Translations under genes and position numbers: made by a program
Assembly (NCBI RefSeq): GCF_017876095.1
Contig: NZ_JAGINM010000026.1
Location: forward strand, 29,812-93,811
Reading direction: 5' to 3'
Source of the DNA: Azospirillum agricola
Lineage (GTDB): Bacteria > Pseudomonadota > Alphaproteobacteria > Azospirillales > Azospirillaceae
Length of the DNA stretch: 64,000 nucleotides
Shown: positions 8,459 through 18,344 of the stretch, one piece after another
How the letters are laid out: each line of letters begins with the position of its first letter
How positions within the stretch are numbered: the first letter of the stretch is position 1
The notes under the pieces: model-generated
Databases searched by the model: none
The model's input: only the letters and a program-made list of their open reading frames with translations
What the model was told of the DNA's origin: nothing

Positions 8459-9880
8459 ATGACCAGCTTGCCCGAGGTCATCAAGGCCCCGCCGCGCCCC
8501 GCCGCCTCCCCCGCCGCGGCCACGTCGCCTTCATCGGCGAACGACGAGCGGCAGGACAAGGATTTCGCCGACCTCATCGACGAGGCGGCCGGCGACGAAG
8601 CCGCGGACGACTCCCCCTCCCGCACCGGCTCCAAGGACCGTCCCAAGGATTCCCGGCCGGACAGCATCGCGAGGGCGACGGTCACCGACACCACCGAACC
8701 GGTAATGGTGCCCTGGCTGGCCGCGCCGTTCCGCCCCGTCCTGCCGGAAACCGGAAACCCGACGGTCGTGCCCGGCACTGCGGACGCCGCCACGGTCACT
8801 CCGGACGGCGGAGCCGCGCCCCTGTTGAGCGAGGCGCCGGAAGCACCCGCCGCACCGCCCGCCATTCTCGCCGACGCCCTTGGCCAGGGGACTTCCGACA
8901 AGGCCGGCGCGGGACAGGCGCCGGCCGCCGCAACGCCGCAGGGCGTGCCGCCCGCCGGTCTTCCGGCAAACCCGGCGCCGCCGCAGGCCGCCACACCTCC
9001 GGTCGCGCCGGACGCATCGGCGGCCGCGCAACCGGAGGCGGTGGCGACCACGGCACCCGCTGCGATCCCGGCTGCGATCCCGGCCGCGACGGCGCAAGCC
9101 GGCCTGTCGGCGACACCGCAGACCGCCGAAACACCGGAACCCGCCACGGACGGCAACGCGGATCCACGCCGAACCGGACGATCCGCCGGACGGACCGCCG
9201 GGCGGGCGGCGCCGGATGCCGGCAAACCCGATCCGTCCGCCATCCTCCAGCAGCAGGCCCAGCAGCAGGTGCCCGGACAGGCCGTGCGCAACGCACAGCC
9301 TCAGACGAACGGCAACCCGACAGCCGAGCTTCCCACCTCAACCCCGTCCCCGGGCAACGCGGCATCCTCCGGCTTCGACGCGCTGCCGGCCCTGCACGGG
9401 CAGGCGGCCACCCAGTACGCCGCCGCCGCGTCGGGCCGCGTGGCGGCGCACACCCCCGTGATGGCGCAGTTGGCCACCCCGCTGGTCCGCGTCGCCGAGG
9501 CCGGAGGCGGCGAGTTCCACATCGACCTCGCCCCCGCCGAGCTGGGCCGGGTCCGCGTCGTCGCCGACGTCAACAACGGGCAGGTGACGCTTTCGGTCCA
9601 GGCCGAGAACGCCGACACGCTGGCCCTGCTGCGCCGCGATCTCCAGCAGCTCGAAAAGGCGCTGGGCGATTCCGGGCTGAAGCTGGACAACGCCAACCTG
9701 CAATTCTCCTTGCAAGGCGACAGTCAGTCGCGCGGCTTCGCCGCCTTCGGCCAGGGCGGCGGAAACGGCGGCGGGTCGCAAGGCCCCTGGCGCGGTTCGT
9801 CGCTGACCGACGCCGCCGCCGAGACGCCTCCCGAACGCGCCCTGCGCCCGATCGACGGGCTGGTCGACGTCACCATCTGA
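8459..9880 (+). CDS. fliK: flagellar hook-length control protein FliK
   Basis: FliK is the secreted ruler that measures hook length and triggers the switch in export specificity. The protein is about 473 residues, with a very Ala/Pro/Thr-rich ruler region up to about residue 330, then the compact Flg_hook domain: TPLVRVAEAGGGEFHIDLAP, AELGRVRVVADVNNGQVTLS and LLRRDLQQLEKALGDSGLKL, followed by a Gly/Ser-rich tail. I chose ATG 8459; a TTG at 8450 overlaps the previous stop and would add three residues. Placement before flgD is typical. Confidence 0.92.
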   Translation: MTSLPEVIKAPPRPAASPAAATSPSSANDERQDKDFADLIDEAAGDEAADDSPSRTGSKDRPKDSRPDSIARATVTDTTEPVMVPWLAAPFRPVLPETGNPTVVPGTADAATVTPDGGAAPLLSEAPEAPAAPPAILADALGQGTSDKAGAGQAPAAATPQGVPPAGLPANPAPPQAATPPVAPDASAAAQPEAVATTAPAAIPAAIPAATAQAGLSATPQTAETPEPATDGNADPRRTGRSAGRTAGRAAPDAGKPDPSAILQQQAQQQVPGQAVRNAQPQTNGNPTAELPTSTPSPGNAASSGFDALPALHGQAATQYAAAASGRVAAHTPVMAQLATPLVRVAEAGGGEFHIDLAPAELGRVRVVADVNNGQVTLSVQAENADTLALLRRDLQQLEKALGDSGLKLDNANLQFSLQGDSQSRGFAAFGQGGGNGGGSQGPWRGSSLTDAAAETPPERALRPIDGLVDVTI

Positions 9881-9895
9881 TAAGGGACCGCTCCC

Positions 9896-10573
9896 ATGAC
9901 CACCACCAGCGCCGCCACCACCAGCGCCGCCTCGACCCTCGCCGGCACAGCCGCCAAGACGGCGACCGACGATACGAAGAAGGCGACCGTCGATTACGAG
10001 TCCTTCCTGAAGCTGCTGACCGCGCAGCTCCGCAACCAGGACCCGCTGGCGCCGATGGACGCCACCCAGTTCATGACGCAGCTCGCCCAGCTCTCCACGG
10101 TCGAGCAGTCGATGAAGAGCAACGACACGCTGACCAAGGTGCTCGACACGCTGAAGAGCAGCGGCATGCGGATGGACATGGCCTTCCTCGGCCGCAAGGT
10201 GGAGGCGGCGACCAGCACGCTGCCGCTGTCCAACGGCAAGGCCGAGACCGCCTACACCGTCAGCGGCACCCCGGCCAGCGTGAAGATCGAGGTGCTGAAC
10301 AGCGCAGGCGCCGTCGTCAAGACCTCCTCCGGCGCCTTGCAGACGGGCCGTCAGACCTTCAGCTGGGACGGCAAGACCAGCGGCGGCGCCACCGCGCCGG
10401 ACGGCCTCTACACGGTGCGGATCACCGCGAAGGACAAGGAGGGCAAGGCGCTCGACACCGCCAGCGTGATCTCCGACACGGTGGCCGAGGTGCGCACGGT
10501 CGACGGCGCCACCCAGTTCGTCCTGAAGAGCGGTGCCACCGTCGGCGCCGACGCCATCCTGTCGGCATCATAG
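9896..10573 (+). CDS. flgD: flagellar hook capping protein FlgD
   Basis: FlgD is the scaffold cap under which hook subunits polymerise. The 225-residue product has the family N-terminus ESFLKLLTAQLRNQDPLAPM and DATQFMTQLAQLSTVEQ, then LGRKVEAATSTLPLSNG, and the FlgD Ig-like domain with WDGKTSGGATAPDGLYTVRI near residues 160-180. The start lies 15 bp after fliK, behind a GGGACCG sequence. It is the last gene of the rightward run and is followed by a hairpin. Confidence 0.96.
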   Translation: MTTTSAATTSAASTLAGTAAKTATDDTKKATVDYESFLKLLTAQLRNQDPLAPMDATQFMTQLAQLSTVEQSMKSNDTLTKVLDTLKSSGMRMDMAFLGRKVEAATSTLPLSNGKAETAYTVSGTPASVKIEVLNSAGAVVKTSSGALQTGRQTFSWDGKTSGGATAPDGLYTVRITAKDKEGKALDTASVISDTVAEVRTVDGATQFVLKSGATVGADAILSAS

Positions 10574-10577
10574 CACC

Positions 10578-10615
10578 GCAGGCCGGGCGGGGCCCGAACC
10601 ACGCGCCCGGCCTGC
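10578..10615 (+). terminator. hairpin after flgD
   Basis: A perfect 12 bp inverted repeat, GCAGGCCGGGCG (10578-10589) against CGCCCGGCCTGC (10604-10615), lies 5 bp after the flgD stop, in the convergent gap with the aldo/keto reductase. No T tract follows on either strand, so it is a candidate bidirectional or Rho-assisted terminator. Confidence 0.6.
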
Positions 10616-10660
10616 CGTCCCCGTCCGACCCCCGCGGTGGCTTGCCGGCCGATGCCGCCG

Positions 10661-11677
10661 TCAGGCCGTGGAGCGCGGCACCCGTCCCTCGACCGGATGG
10701 CCCGGATCGTTGAAGCCGTGCGTGGAAGCGTGGCCAGTGACCACCAGACGGTCGACCAGCGCCTCGTCCTCGGCGGTGAAGCGGTGGTCGAGCGCCTTCA
10801 CATAAGCGTCCCACTGCGCCTCCGTGCGGGGGCCGGCGATGGCGGCGGTGATCAGGCGGTTGTTCAGCACCCAGGCAAGCGCGAAATCGGCCGCGGAAAT
10901 CCCGCGTTCCTCGGCATGGCGCCGGATCTCCTGGGCGACGGCCAGCGATTCGGGCCGCCATTCGGTCTCCAGGATGCGCTTGTCGGCGCGGCCGGCGCGG
11001 GTGTCCGGGGCCGGGGCCGCGTCGGGCGCGTATTTGCCGGTCAGCACGCCGCGCGCCAGCGGCGAATAGGACACCACGCCGATGCCGTAATGGGCGGCGG
11101 CCGGCAATTGCTCGACCTCGGCGGTGCGGTTGACGATGTTGTAGAGCGGCTGGCTCGCCACCGGCCGGTCGATGCCGTAGCGGTCGGCCAGATTGGCCAC
11201 CTCGGCGATCCGCCAGGAGCGGAAGTTGGAGACGCCGAAATAGCGCAGCTTGCCGGCCCGCACCAGATCGGCGACGGCGCGCACCGCCTCGTCCAGCGGT
11301 TGGTCGAAGGGCGCGCGGTGGAAATAGAGAATGTCGATGTAGTCGGTGCCCAGCCGGCGCAGGCTGTTCTCCACCGATTCGACGATCCATTTGCGGGAGA
11401 GGCCGGACTGGTTCGGCCCCGTGCCCATCGGGTTGGCGACCTTGGTCGCCAGCACCCAGTCATGGCGGTCGGCCGTGATGGCGCGCCCCACCACCTCCTC
11501 CGACCGGCCCTGGTTGTAGATGTCGGCGGTGTCGAGAAAGTTGAACCCCTGCGCCTTGGCCTTGGCGATGATGCGGCGTGACGTCGCCTCGTCGGTCTGG
11601 CCGCCGAACATCATCGTGCCCAGCGACAGCGGCGCCACCTTCAGGCCGCTGCGCCCAAGATATCGGTACTCAACCAT
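10661..11677 (-). CDS. aldo/keto reductase
   Basis: This is an NADPH-dependent oxidoreductase of the AKR superfamily. The product of about 338 residues starts MVEYRYLGRSGLKVAPLSLG and carries the catalytic tetrad in context: Asp and Tyr in FLDTADIYNQGRSEEV, Lys in WVLATKVANPMG and His in DILYFHRAPFDQP. The C-terminal part has GVVSYSPLARGVLTGKY and ALAWVLNNRLITAAIAGPRT, as in the YhdN/Tas-type groups. An upstream GTG would add seven residues, but ATG 11677 has GGGGAGGA at good distance. The substrate is unknown. It stands alone, convergent with flgD. Confidence 0.9.
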   Translation of the reverse strand: MVEYRYLGRSGLKVAPLSLGTMMFGGQTDEATSRRIIAKAKAQGFNFLDTADIYNQGRSEEVVGRAITADRHDWVLATKVANPMGTGPNQSGLSRKWIVESVENSLRRLGTDYIDILYFHRAPFDQPLDEAVRAVADLVRAGKLRYFGVSNFRSWRIAEVANLADRYGIDRPVASQPLYNIVNRTAEVEQLPAAAHYGIGVVSYSPLARGVLTGKYAPDAAPAPDTRAGRADKRILETEWRPESLAVAQEIRRHAEERGISAADFALAWVLNNRLITAAIAGPRTEAQWDAYVKALDHRFTAEDEALVDRLVVTGHASTHGFNDPGHPVEGRVPRSTA

Positions 11678-11821
11678 GGTCGGTCCTCCCCTGTTCACGC
11701 GCCGCCATGAAAGCGCGCACCGGCGATGGCGCGCAATCCCTGTTCCGGAATACGCCGCCTGACAACGCGACAGGACCGCAAGCCGGCCCCGTGTCGGCGC
11801 ACAGGTGTCGGCGCACAGGTG

Positions 11822-14800
11822 TCAGCGCACGGCTCCCAGCAGCTGTTCCAGGGCGCTGTGGAGCTGGCGCGGCGTGACGGGCTTGTGGGCCAGCCCCAGG
11901 TCGTGGCGGGCGGCCTCCCGCTGGTGCTCGGGGCCGGTCTCGCCGGTGAGGATGATGCCGGGAACCGGCTGCCCGACGGCGTCGCGGATCCGCTGGATCA
12001 CCGCCGTGCCGACCTCGCCGTCACGCAGCCGGTAGTCGGCGATGACGATGTCGGGCGGCCGGCCGAGGGCCCGCAGGCGCTCCAGCGCCTCGTCCCCCGA
12101 CCCGGCGATGGCCACCTCGTAGTTCCAGCCGGTCAACACCGTGCGCAGCCCGCTCAGCACCATGGCGTCGTCGTCGACGACCAGCGCCAGCATTCCCTGC
12201 CCGACCGCCGCCGGCGCGCAGGGCGGCGGGCCGGCGGAGGGTCCAGGCGGCCCGGCCCGCCCGAGCGGCACGTCGATGGAGAAGCACGACCCCCGGCCCA
12301 ACACCGACCGGGCGTGGACCGGGTGATCGAGCAGACTCGACAGCCGCCGCACGATGGCCAGTCCCAGGCCCAGACCCTGGCTGCGGTCGCGCTCGACGTT
12401 GCCGACCTGATGGAATTCCTCGAAGATGTGCTCCAGATGCTCGGGCGGGATGCCGATGCCGGTGTCGCTCACCACGACGCGGACCCGGCCGCCCGCGACG
12501 TCGCAGCCGACCCGGATCTCCCCCCGTTCGGTGTAGCGGACCGCGTTCTCGACCAGATTGCGGATCATGCGGCCGAGCAGCGTCGGGTCGGAGCGGACCA
12601 CCACCCCGCAGGAGCGCTCGACCGTCAGCCGCACGCCCTTGGCGGCGGCCACCGGCGTGCAGGCGACCTCGATGTCCTCGACGATCCGGTCGAGCGGCAG
12701 GTCGGCGATCTGCGGCTGCACCCCGCCCGCGTCCAGGCGCGACACGTCGAGCAGGCTGTCGAGCAGAGCCTTCAACGTGTCGAGCCCGCGCTCCAGCAGG
12801 GAGAGGGTGCTCTGGCCCCGCTCGCTCGTCACATGGGGGGCGAGCGCGGCGGAGAACAGGAACAGCGACTGCATCGGCTGGCGCAGGTCGTGGCTGGCGG
12901 CGGCGAGGAACTTCGACTTGGCGAGGTTGGCCTGCTCGGCCGTCTCCTTGGCGCGTTCGGCCTCCTCCTTGGTCCGCCGCAGCGCGTCCTCCATCGCCTT
13001 GCGCTCGGTGACGTCGCGGCCGACCGACTGCTTCTCGACGAAGATCCCCTTCTCGTCGAACAACGCGTAGCCCTCCCAGGCGTACCAGCGGAAACCCTTC
13101 ACCGTCCGGATGCGGGCTTCAACGGTGGCGCGATGGTCCGGCGCCGTCCGCGTCCGCTCGATGGCGCTCCGGATCGTCTCGATGTCCTCCGAATGGGCGA
13201 ACTCGGTCCAGCGGGCGTTGAGCAGCTCGGCGCGGGAATGGCCCAGCGTCCGGCAGGCGGTGTCGTTCACGAAGGTGAAGCGCCCGTCGACGCCGATCCG
13301 CACGATCATCTCCGTCTGCGTCTCGACCAGGCCGCGATAGCGCTCCTCGCTGGCGCGCAGGGCCATCTCGGCCAGCTTGCGGGCGGTGATGTCGCGCGCG
13401 ATGCCGATGATGCCGATCGCCCGCCCGTCGTCGCCACGCAGCGGGGTCTTGGTCGACAGGTAATGGCGCAGGCCGCCGTGCCCCTTGCTGAACACCGTTT
13501 CGTCGATGGTCTCGGCCTGCCCGCTCTCCATGATCCGGCGGTCATGCTCCAGGAGGGTCATCGCGGTTCCGGCCTCCGCGAGATCCCGCTCCGCCGCGCC
13601 GACGAGATCCCGACGCCTCATGCCGAACACGAAGGCGGCGGCCGAGTTCGCCACGAGGTAGCGCCCCTCGCGGTCCTTGACGAAGATCGGATCGGGCGAG
13701 GATTCGAGGATGGTGTCGAGCAGCGTCAGATTCCGCTCGAGGCGCCGCTCGGCCTCCAGCCTCTCCGTGATGTCCTCGACCACCGCGACGGCGCCGACGA
13801 TGGCGCCGCCGCCGTTGCGCAGGGGCACGGCGGAGTTGCGGATCGTCTTGCGGCTGCCGTCGAACCCCTCGATGTCGATGATCTCGCCCAACCGGGTCTC
13901 CCCGTCGCGGACCGCCCGCAAGACCGCCCAGGCGTCGGGCGCGACCGGCTCGCCGCTGTCGGCCCACCAGGCCTTGTACTCGCCATAGCGGTCGACGCCG
14001 ACCTTGCGCTCGCCGCCCCAGATGCGCGTCGCGGCGGCGTTCTGCCGGATGATCCGGCCATCCGCCGCCATCACGAACACGCCGGCCGGCATGTATTCCA
14101 TCACCAGATCGAGCAGTTCGGTGTTGCGGCGAAGCTCGCTCTCCACCCGCTCGCGCTGGCCGACCTGACGCTCCAGCTCGTCGGCCATCGCATCGAAGGC
14201 GTGACCGAGCGCCGCGATCTCCGAGTTGCCCCGCAACCCCGCGCGCGCCGACCGGTCGCCGGCCCGCCAGCGCCGCATCGTCGCGACCAGCGTGGCGACC
14301 GGCTTCAGGATCAGCCGGCGGCCGCCGATCACGACGGTGGCGAGAAGCAGCGCGAAGCCCAGCCCGAGCAGACCCGCCGAACGCCACGTCGCGGCGTCGA
14401 GCGAGGCGGCGACGGCGGCCTTGTCGAGGCCGACCGTGACGAACAGCTCCTTGGGGGCGTAATCGAAGGAGGAATGGGCGACAATGCGCGTCACGCCGTT
14501 CTCGTCCGCCATCTCCACCGTGCCGGGGGTCGCGGTCATCAGCGCCAGATAGGGCGGCGGCAACAGCCGGCCGGTCGTTCCCGGCCGTGCCGGAAGCCGC
14601 ACCAGCGCATGCCCGCCCTGGTCGGCGACGACGATCTCGGCGTCGGCCGGCAACGGCATGGCGCGCAGGCGTTCCTCGAACCAGCCGATGTCGAGCGTGG
14701 CGGCGACGACGCCGGACGGCTGGCCGTCCGCGTCCCGCAACGCCAAGGCGAAGGGCAGCACCCCCCGACCGGTCGCGCGGCTCTCGATGTACTCGCCGAC

Positions 14801-15205
14801 GGCGAAGCCGCTGCCGCGCAGCGCCGTCTGGACGTAGGAGCGGTCGGCGACCGTCAGGCCGGCGGCGCCGGGAGCGGTTCCGCAGCGGATCGTTCCGTCG
14901 CGGCCGACGACGAGAAGGTCGAGGTGGGCCGGGAAATCGGGTTGCAGGCGGTCCATGTAGCCCTGGCAGGAGGAGGTGTCCTCCTCGCGGGCGAAGCGGA
15001 TCTGACGCACCGCCACCAGCGTCGCACGGATGCCCTCGATCATCCGCGCCTGCTCCGCCTGGATGAGGGCGAGCAGCCGTTCGGCCTGCTGGTGGATCTC
15101 CGCCTCCCGCTCCCGGCGCAGGCCGCGCTCGTTGTGGACCTGGATCGCGACGGCCGGAACCATCGCCAGGATCACCAGAACCACGAGGCGGATCAGCAGG
15201 CTCAT
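11822..15205 (-). CDS. hybrid sensor histidine kinase/response regulator with Cache-like, HAMP and three PAS domains
   Basis: This is an 1127-residue signalling protein. Order of parts: membrane segment (residues 3-22); periplasmic double-Cache-like sensor to about 275, with SSCQGYMDRLQPDF and a VVAATLDIGWF core; second membrane segment near 278-296; HAMP to about 350; PAS near 365-480, 495-610 and 620-735; a short coiled coil; HisKA with SHDLRQPMQSL (His near 772); HATPase with NLVENAVRYTERG, VSDTGIGIPPEH and GLGLGLAIVRR; and a C-terminal receiver with VVDDDAM and phospho-acceptor Asp in DIVIADYRLRDGE near 1057. It belongs to the PAS-kinase-REC type common in Azospirillum. No partner regulator is adjacent. 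The signal is unknown. Confidence 0.93.
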   Translation of the reverse strand: MSLLIRLVVLVILAMVPAVAIQVHNERGLRREREAEIHQQAERLLALIQAEQARMIEGIRATLVAVRQIRFAREEDTSSCQGYMDRLQPDFPAHLDLLVVGRDGTIRCGTAPGAAGLTVADRSYVQTALRGSGFAVGEYIESRATGRGVLPFALALRDADGQPSGVVAATLDIGWFEERLRAMPLPADAEIVVADQGGHALVRLPARPGTTGRLLPPPYLALMTATPGTVEMADENGVTRIVAHSSFDYAPKELFVTVGLDKAAVAASLDAATWRSAGLLGLGFALLLATVVIGGRRLILKPVATLVATMRRWRAGDRSARAGLRGNSEIAALGHAFDAMADELERQVGQRERVESELRRNTELLDLVMEYMPAGVFVMAADGRIIRQNAAATRIWGGERKVGVDRYGEYKAWWADSGEPVAPDAWAVLRAVRDGETRLGEIIDIEGFDGSRKTIRNSAVPLRNGGGAIVGAVAVVEDITERLEAERRLERNLTLLDTILESSPDPIFVKDREGRYLVANSAAAFVFGMRRRDLVGAAERDLAEAGTAMTLLEHDRRIMESGQAETIDETVFSKGHGGLRHYLSTKTPLRGDDGRAIGIIGIARDITARKLAEMALRASEERYRGLVETQTEMIVRIGVDGRFTFVNDTACRTLGHSRAELLNARWTEFAHSEDIETIRSAIERTRTAPDHRATVEARIRTVKGFRWYAWEGYALFDEKGIFVEKQSVGRDVTERKAMEDALRRTKEEAERAKETAEQANLAKSKFLAAASHDLRQPMQSLFLFSAALAPHVTSERGQSTLSLLERGLDTLKALLDSLLDVSRLDAGGVQPQIADLPLDRIVEDIEVACTPVAAAKGVRLTVERSCGVVVRSDPTLLGRMIRNLVENAVRYTERGEIRVGCDVAGGRVRVVVSDTGIGIPPEHLEHIFEEFHQVGNVERDRSQGLGLGLAIVRRLSSLLDHPVHARSVLGRGSCFSIDVPLGRAGPPGPSAGPPPCAPAAVGQGMLALVVDDDAMVLSGLRTVLTGWNYEVAIAGSGDEALERLRALGRPPDIVIADYRLRDGEVGTAVIQRIRDAVGQPVPGIILTGETGPEHQREAARHDLGLAHKPVTPRQLHSALEQLLGAVR

Positions 15206-15494
15206 CGGCGCGGTGTCCCCCGCCGGCCCCCGGAGGCACGCCCGGGGGCCGCACGGACAATCTTCGGGCTGTCAGGATCACAAACAGATTCCGGCGGCGG
15301 ATGTTCAGGGGCAGGAACCGGCGGAGCGGCGGTACCACCGTGGTGAGCCCGCTGGCGGGCGCCGTGGCGGGAACGAAAACACATCAGGACAGCAACGGAT
15401 TGCGGTTTTATCGGGTGGCGATCGGCTAGGATCGGCCGGAAGCCTCTCTTTTCCCGGACCGCATCTTCCCAAGATTGCACAAGGATCCTTTCCC

Positions 15495-16967
15495 GTGCCG
15501 CACCCCCACACCGACAGCACCGCCCCCGCCTATCCCTCCCTCGGCCTGCTGATCGACGGCGTCTGGCTCGACGCGGACGGTCGGGCCACGCAGGAGGTCG
15601 TCAACCCGGCGACCGGCGCCCTGCTGGGCCACCTGCCGCACGCCAACCCGGCCGACCTCGAGCGCGCCGTCGTCGCCGCCGAACGCGCCTTCGCCCAATG
15701 GCGCGCCAGCTCGCCGATGACCCGCTCGGCCGTGCTGCGCCGCTTCGCCGATCTGGTCCGGGCCAACGCCGACGCCATCGCCCGCGCCATCACGCTGGAC
15801 CAGGGCAAGCCGCTGGCCGAGGCGCTGGCCGAGGTGCGCGGTTCGGCCGAGCACGCCGACTGGCACGCCGAGGAATGCCGGCGCATCTACGGCCGCATCA
15901 TACCGGCCCGCAACCCGCGGGTCAGCCAGTCGGTCCTGCGCGAGCCGGTCGGGGTGTGCGCCGCCTTCACCCCCTGGAACTTCCCGTTCAGCCAGGCGGT
16001 CCGCAAGGTCTGCGCGGCGCTGGGCGCCGGCTGCACCATGGTCCTCAAGGGGCCGGAGGACACGCCGTCGGCCGTGATGGCGATCGGCCGGCTGTTCGAG
16101 GAGGCCGGGCTGCCGGCCGGCTGCCTCAACCTCGTCTGGGGCGAGCCGGCGGCGGTGTCGCGCACGCTGATCGAGCATCCGGCGGTGCGCAAGGTGACCT
16201 TCACCGGCTCGGTCCCGGTCGGCAAGCTGCTGGCCGGGCTGGCCGGACAGCACATGAAGCGGACCACCATGGAGCTGGGCGGCCACGCTCCGGTGATCGT
16301 CTTCGAGGACGCCGACATCGACGCGGCGGCCGACGCGCTGGCCGCGTTCAAGCTGCGCAACGCCGGGCAGGTCTGCGTCTCGCCGACCCGCTTCTTCGTG
16401 CAGAAGGGCGCGCACGACCGCTTCCTGGAGCGCTTCGCCGCCAAGCTCGCCGCCGCCAGGGTCGGCAACGGGCTGGAGGAGGGCAACGTCATGGGGCCGC
16501 TCTGCCACGGCCGCCGGGTCGAGGCCATGGAGGCGCTCGTCGCCGACGCCCGCGCCCAGGGCGCCGCCATCGCCACAGGCGGGCACCGGCTGGAGGGCGA
16601 CGGGTTCTTCTACGCACCGACCGTCATCCATGGCGCCGTCGAGACCATCCGGGCGATGCGCGAGGAACCCTTCGGCCCGCTCGCCATCGTGACTCCCTTC
16701 GACAGCGCCGAGGAGGTGCTGGGCCGGGCCAACGCCCTGCCCTTCGGGCTTGCGGCCTACCTGTTCACCCGCTCGGCCGACACCGCCCACGCGGTGAGCC
16801 AGGGACTGCGCACCGGCATGGTGTCGATCAACCATTTCGGTCTGGCCCTGGCCGAGACGCCGTTCGGCGGCGTGAACGACAGCGGCTACGGCAGCGAGGG
16901 CGGAACGGAGACCTTCGACGGCTACCTGACCACCAAGTTCATCACCCACCTGCACGCGGCACCCTGA
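15495..16967 (+). CDS. NAD(P)-dependent aldehyde dehydrogenase, succinate-semialdehyde dehydrogenase-like
   Basis: The product of about 490 residues is a full-length aldehyde dehydrogenase. It shows the N-terminal LLIDGVWLDADGRATQEVVN, the cofactor-binding FTPWNFPFSQAVRKVCAALG and FTGSVPVGKLLAGLAG, the general base Glu in TTMELGGHAPVIVFEDADID, and the catalytic Cys in FKLRNAGQVCVSPTRFFV. It ends with ETPFGGVNDSGYGSEGGTET. It is closest to the GabD-like group by these motifs, but the aldehyde is not known. I chose GTG 15495 because AAGGA lies 9 bases upstream and the homology begins there; the frame stays open further upstream without family sequence. A hairpin follows the stop. Confidence 0.88.
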   Translation: MPHPHTDSTAPAYPSLGLLIDGVWLDADGRATQEVVNPATGALLGHLPHANPADLERAVVAAERAFAQWRASSPMTRSAVLRRFADLVRANADAIARAITLDQGKPLAEALAEVRGSAEHADWHAEECRRIYGRIIPARNPRVSQSVLREPVGVCAAFTPWNFPFSQAVRKVCAALGAGCTMVLKGPEDTPSAVMAIGRLFEEAGLPAGCLNLVWGEPAAVSRTLIEHPAVRKVTFTGSVPVGKLLAGLAGQHMKRTTMELGGHAPVIVFEDADIDAAADALAAFKLRNAGQVCVSPTRFFVQKGAHDRFLERFAAKLAAARVGNGLEEGNVMGPLCHGRRVEAMEALVADARAQGAAIATGGHRLEGDGFFYAPTVIHGAVETIRAMREEPFGPLAIVTPFDSAEEVLGRANALPFGLAAYLFTRSADTAHAVSQGLRTGMVSINHFGLALAETPFGGVNDSGYGSEGGTETFDGYLTTKFITHLHAAP

Positions 16968-16996
16968 ACGGAGGGATAAACGGGGGCGGGCGGGGC

Positions 16997-17018
16997 GGGG
17001 CCGTGTCGGAACGGCCCC
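16997..17018 (+). terminator. GC-rich hairpin after aldehyde dehydrogenase
   Basis: An 8 bp perfect stem, GGGGCCGT (16997-17004) with ACGGCCCC (17011-17018) and a 6-base loop, is flanked by further complementary GC bases (GCGGGGC/GCCCGC). There is no T tract. It separates the aldehyde dehydrogenase from the aminotransferase. Confidence 0.45.
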
Positions 17019-17143
17019 CTCGCCCGCCCCCGCCGCGAGTCCCCCTTGCAAACATTGGCGTTGTGGCGGGCCGCGCGAAGGTGGAGGATCGGGCGCAACC
17101 GATCCTTCCATCCCTTCCCGCCGCAAGACCGGACGACCCGACC

Positions 17144-18316
17144 ATGTTCAGCGCCCTTTCCCGCCAGCCCGACGATGCCCTTCTCGCCCTGATCGGCCTC
17201 TACCGGCAGGATCCGCGCCCCGGCAAGGTCGATCTCGGCGTCGGCGTCTACCGTGACGAGGAAGGCCACACCCCCGTCTTCCGCGCGGTCAAGGCGGCCG
17301 AACGGCTCCTGCTCGACAGCCAGGACAGCAAGTCGTACCTCGGGCTGGAGGGCGACACCGTCTATCTCGACCGGCTGTGGAGGTTGGTGGGCGGCGAGAC
17401 CGGGGCGCGGCTGTCCGCCGCCGGGGTGCAGACTCCGGGCGGGTCGGGCGCGCTGCGGCTGGCGGCCGATCTGGCGCTGCGCGGCGGCGCCCGGCGCATC
17501 TGGGTCGGAATGCCGAGCTGGCCCAACCACGCCGGCATCTTCTCCGCCGCCGGGCTGGAGGTCGTGCCATACCCCTTCTTCGACAGCGCGAGCCAGACGG
17601 TGCTGTTCGACCGCATGATCGAAGCCCTCGACGGGGCCGGAGCCGGCGACGTCGCCCTGCTGCATGGAAGCTGCCACAACCCGACCGGCGCCCCGCTGTC
17701 GTCCGAACAATGGGCGCTGATCGCGACGACGTTGGAAAAGCGCGGCGTGTTGCCGCTGATCGATCTGGCCTACCAGGGCTTCGGCCGTGGGCTGGACGAG
17801 GACGCCGCCGGCCTGCGCCACCTGATCGCGGCGGTGCCGGAATCGCTGGTCGCCGTGTCGTCGTCGAAGTCCTTCGGACTCTACCGCGAGCGGACCGGCG
17901 CCATCTTCGCGGTCGCCGCCGCGCCGGCCGCCGCCGATCTGGCCCGCTCCAACCTGATGGCGCTCGCCCGCACCAGCTATTCGATGCCGCCCGACCACGG
18001 CGCCGCCGTGGTCCGGACGATCCTGGGCGACGAGGCGCTGACCCGCGACTGGATCGACGAGTTGGACGGCATGCGCGCCCGCATCCAGGGGCTGCGGCGC
18101 ATCCTCGCCGCCGGGTTGCGCGGCGTCGCGCCCGCCTTGCAGTCCATCGAGACGCAGGAGGGCATGTTCTCCCTGCTGCCGCTGAGCGAGGCCGAGGTGC
18201 TGCGGCTGCGGTCGGAGCACGCGATCTACATGCCGACCTCCGGCCGCGTGAACATCGCCGGGCTGAAGACGGCGGAGGCGGAGAGCGTCGTGGCCAAGTT
18301 CGCCGCCCTGCGCTGA
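17144..18316 (+). CDS. class I aromatic amino acid/aspartate aminotransferase
   Basis: This is a PLP enzyme that transfers amino groups between aromatic or dicarboxylic amino acids and 2-oxo acids. The 390-residue product starts MFSALSRQPDDALLALIGLY and has the AspC/TyrB family sequence KVDLGVGVYRDEEGHTPVF, YLGLEGDTVYLDRL and HGSCHNPTGAPLSSEQW. The PLP lysine lies in VAVSSSKSFGLYRERTG, and the substrate-binding Arg in YMPTSGRVNIAGL. The start was chosen by family alignment at ATG 17144; the frame is open much further upstream as a shadow of the aldehyde dehydrogenase gene. It is followed by a YitT gene after 28 bp. Confidence 0.92.
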   Translation: MFSALSRQPDDALLALIGLYRQDPRPGKVDLGVGVYRDEEGHTPVFRAVKAAERLLLDSQDSKSYLGLEGDTVYLDRLWRLVGGETGARLSAAGVQTPGGSGALRLAADLALRGGARRIWVGMPSWPNHAGIFSAAGLEVVPYPFFDSASQTVLFDRMIEALDGAGAGDVALLHGSCHNPTGAPLSSEQWALIATTLEKRGVLPLIDLAYQGFGRGLDEDAAGLRHLIAAVPESLVAVSSSKSFGLYRERTGAIFAVAAAPAAADLARSNLMALARTSYSMPPDHGAAVVRTILGDEALTRDWIDELDGMRARIQGLRRILAAGLRGVAPALQSIETQEGMFSLLPLSEAEVLRLRSEHAIYMPTSGRVNIAGLKTAEAESVVAKFAALR

Positions 18317-18344
18317 TCCCCTGCGCCGACCCGGAGCACGGCCC

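Noticed and set aside
11726..15346. Rightward frame of about 1200 codons
   Set aside because: It lies exactly antisense to the hybrid sensor kinase and has the low-complexity Arg/Gly/His composition of GC-rich shadows.
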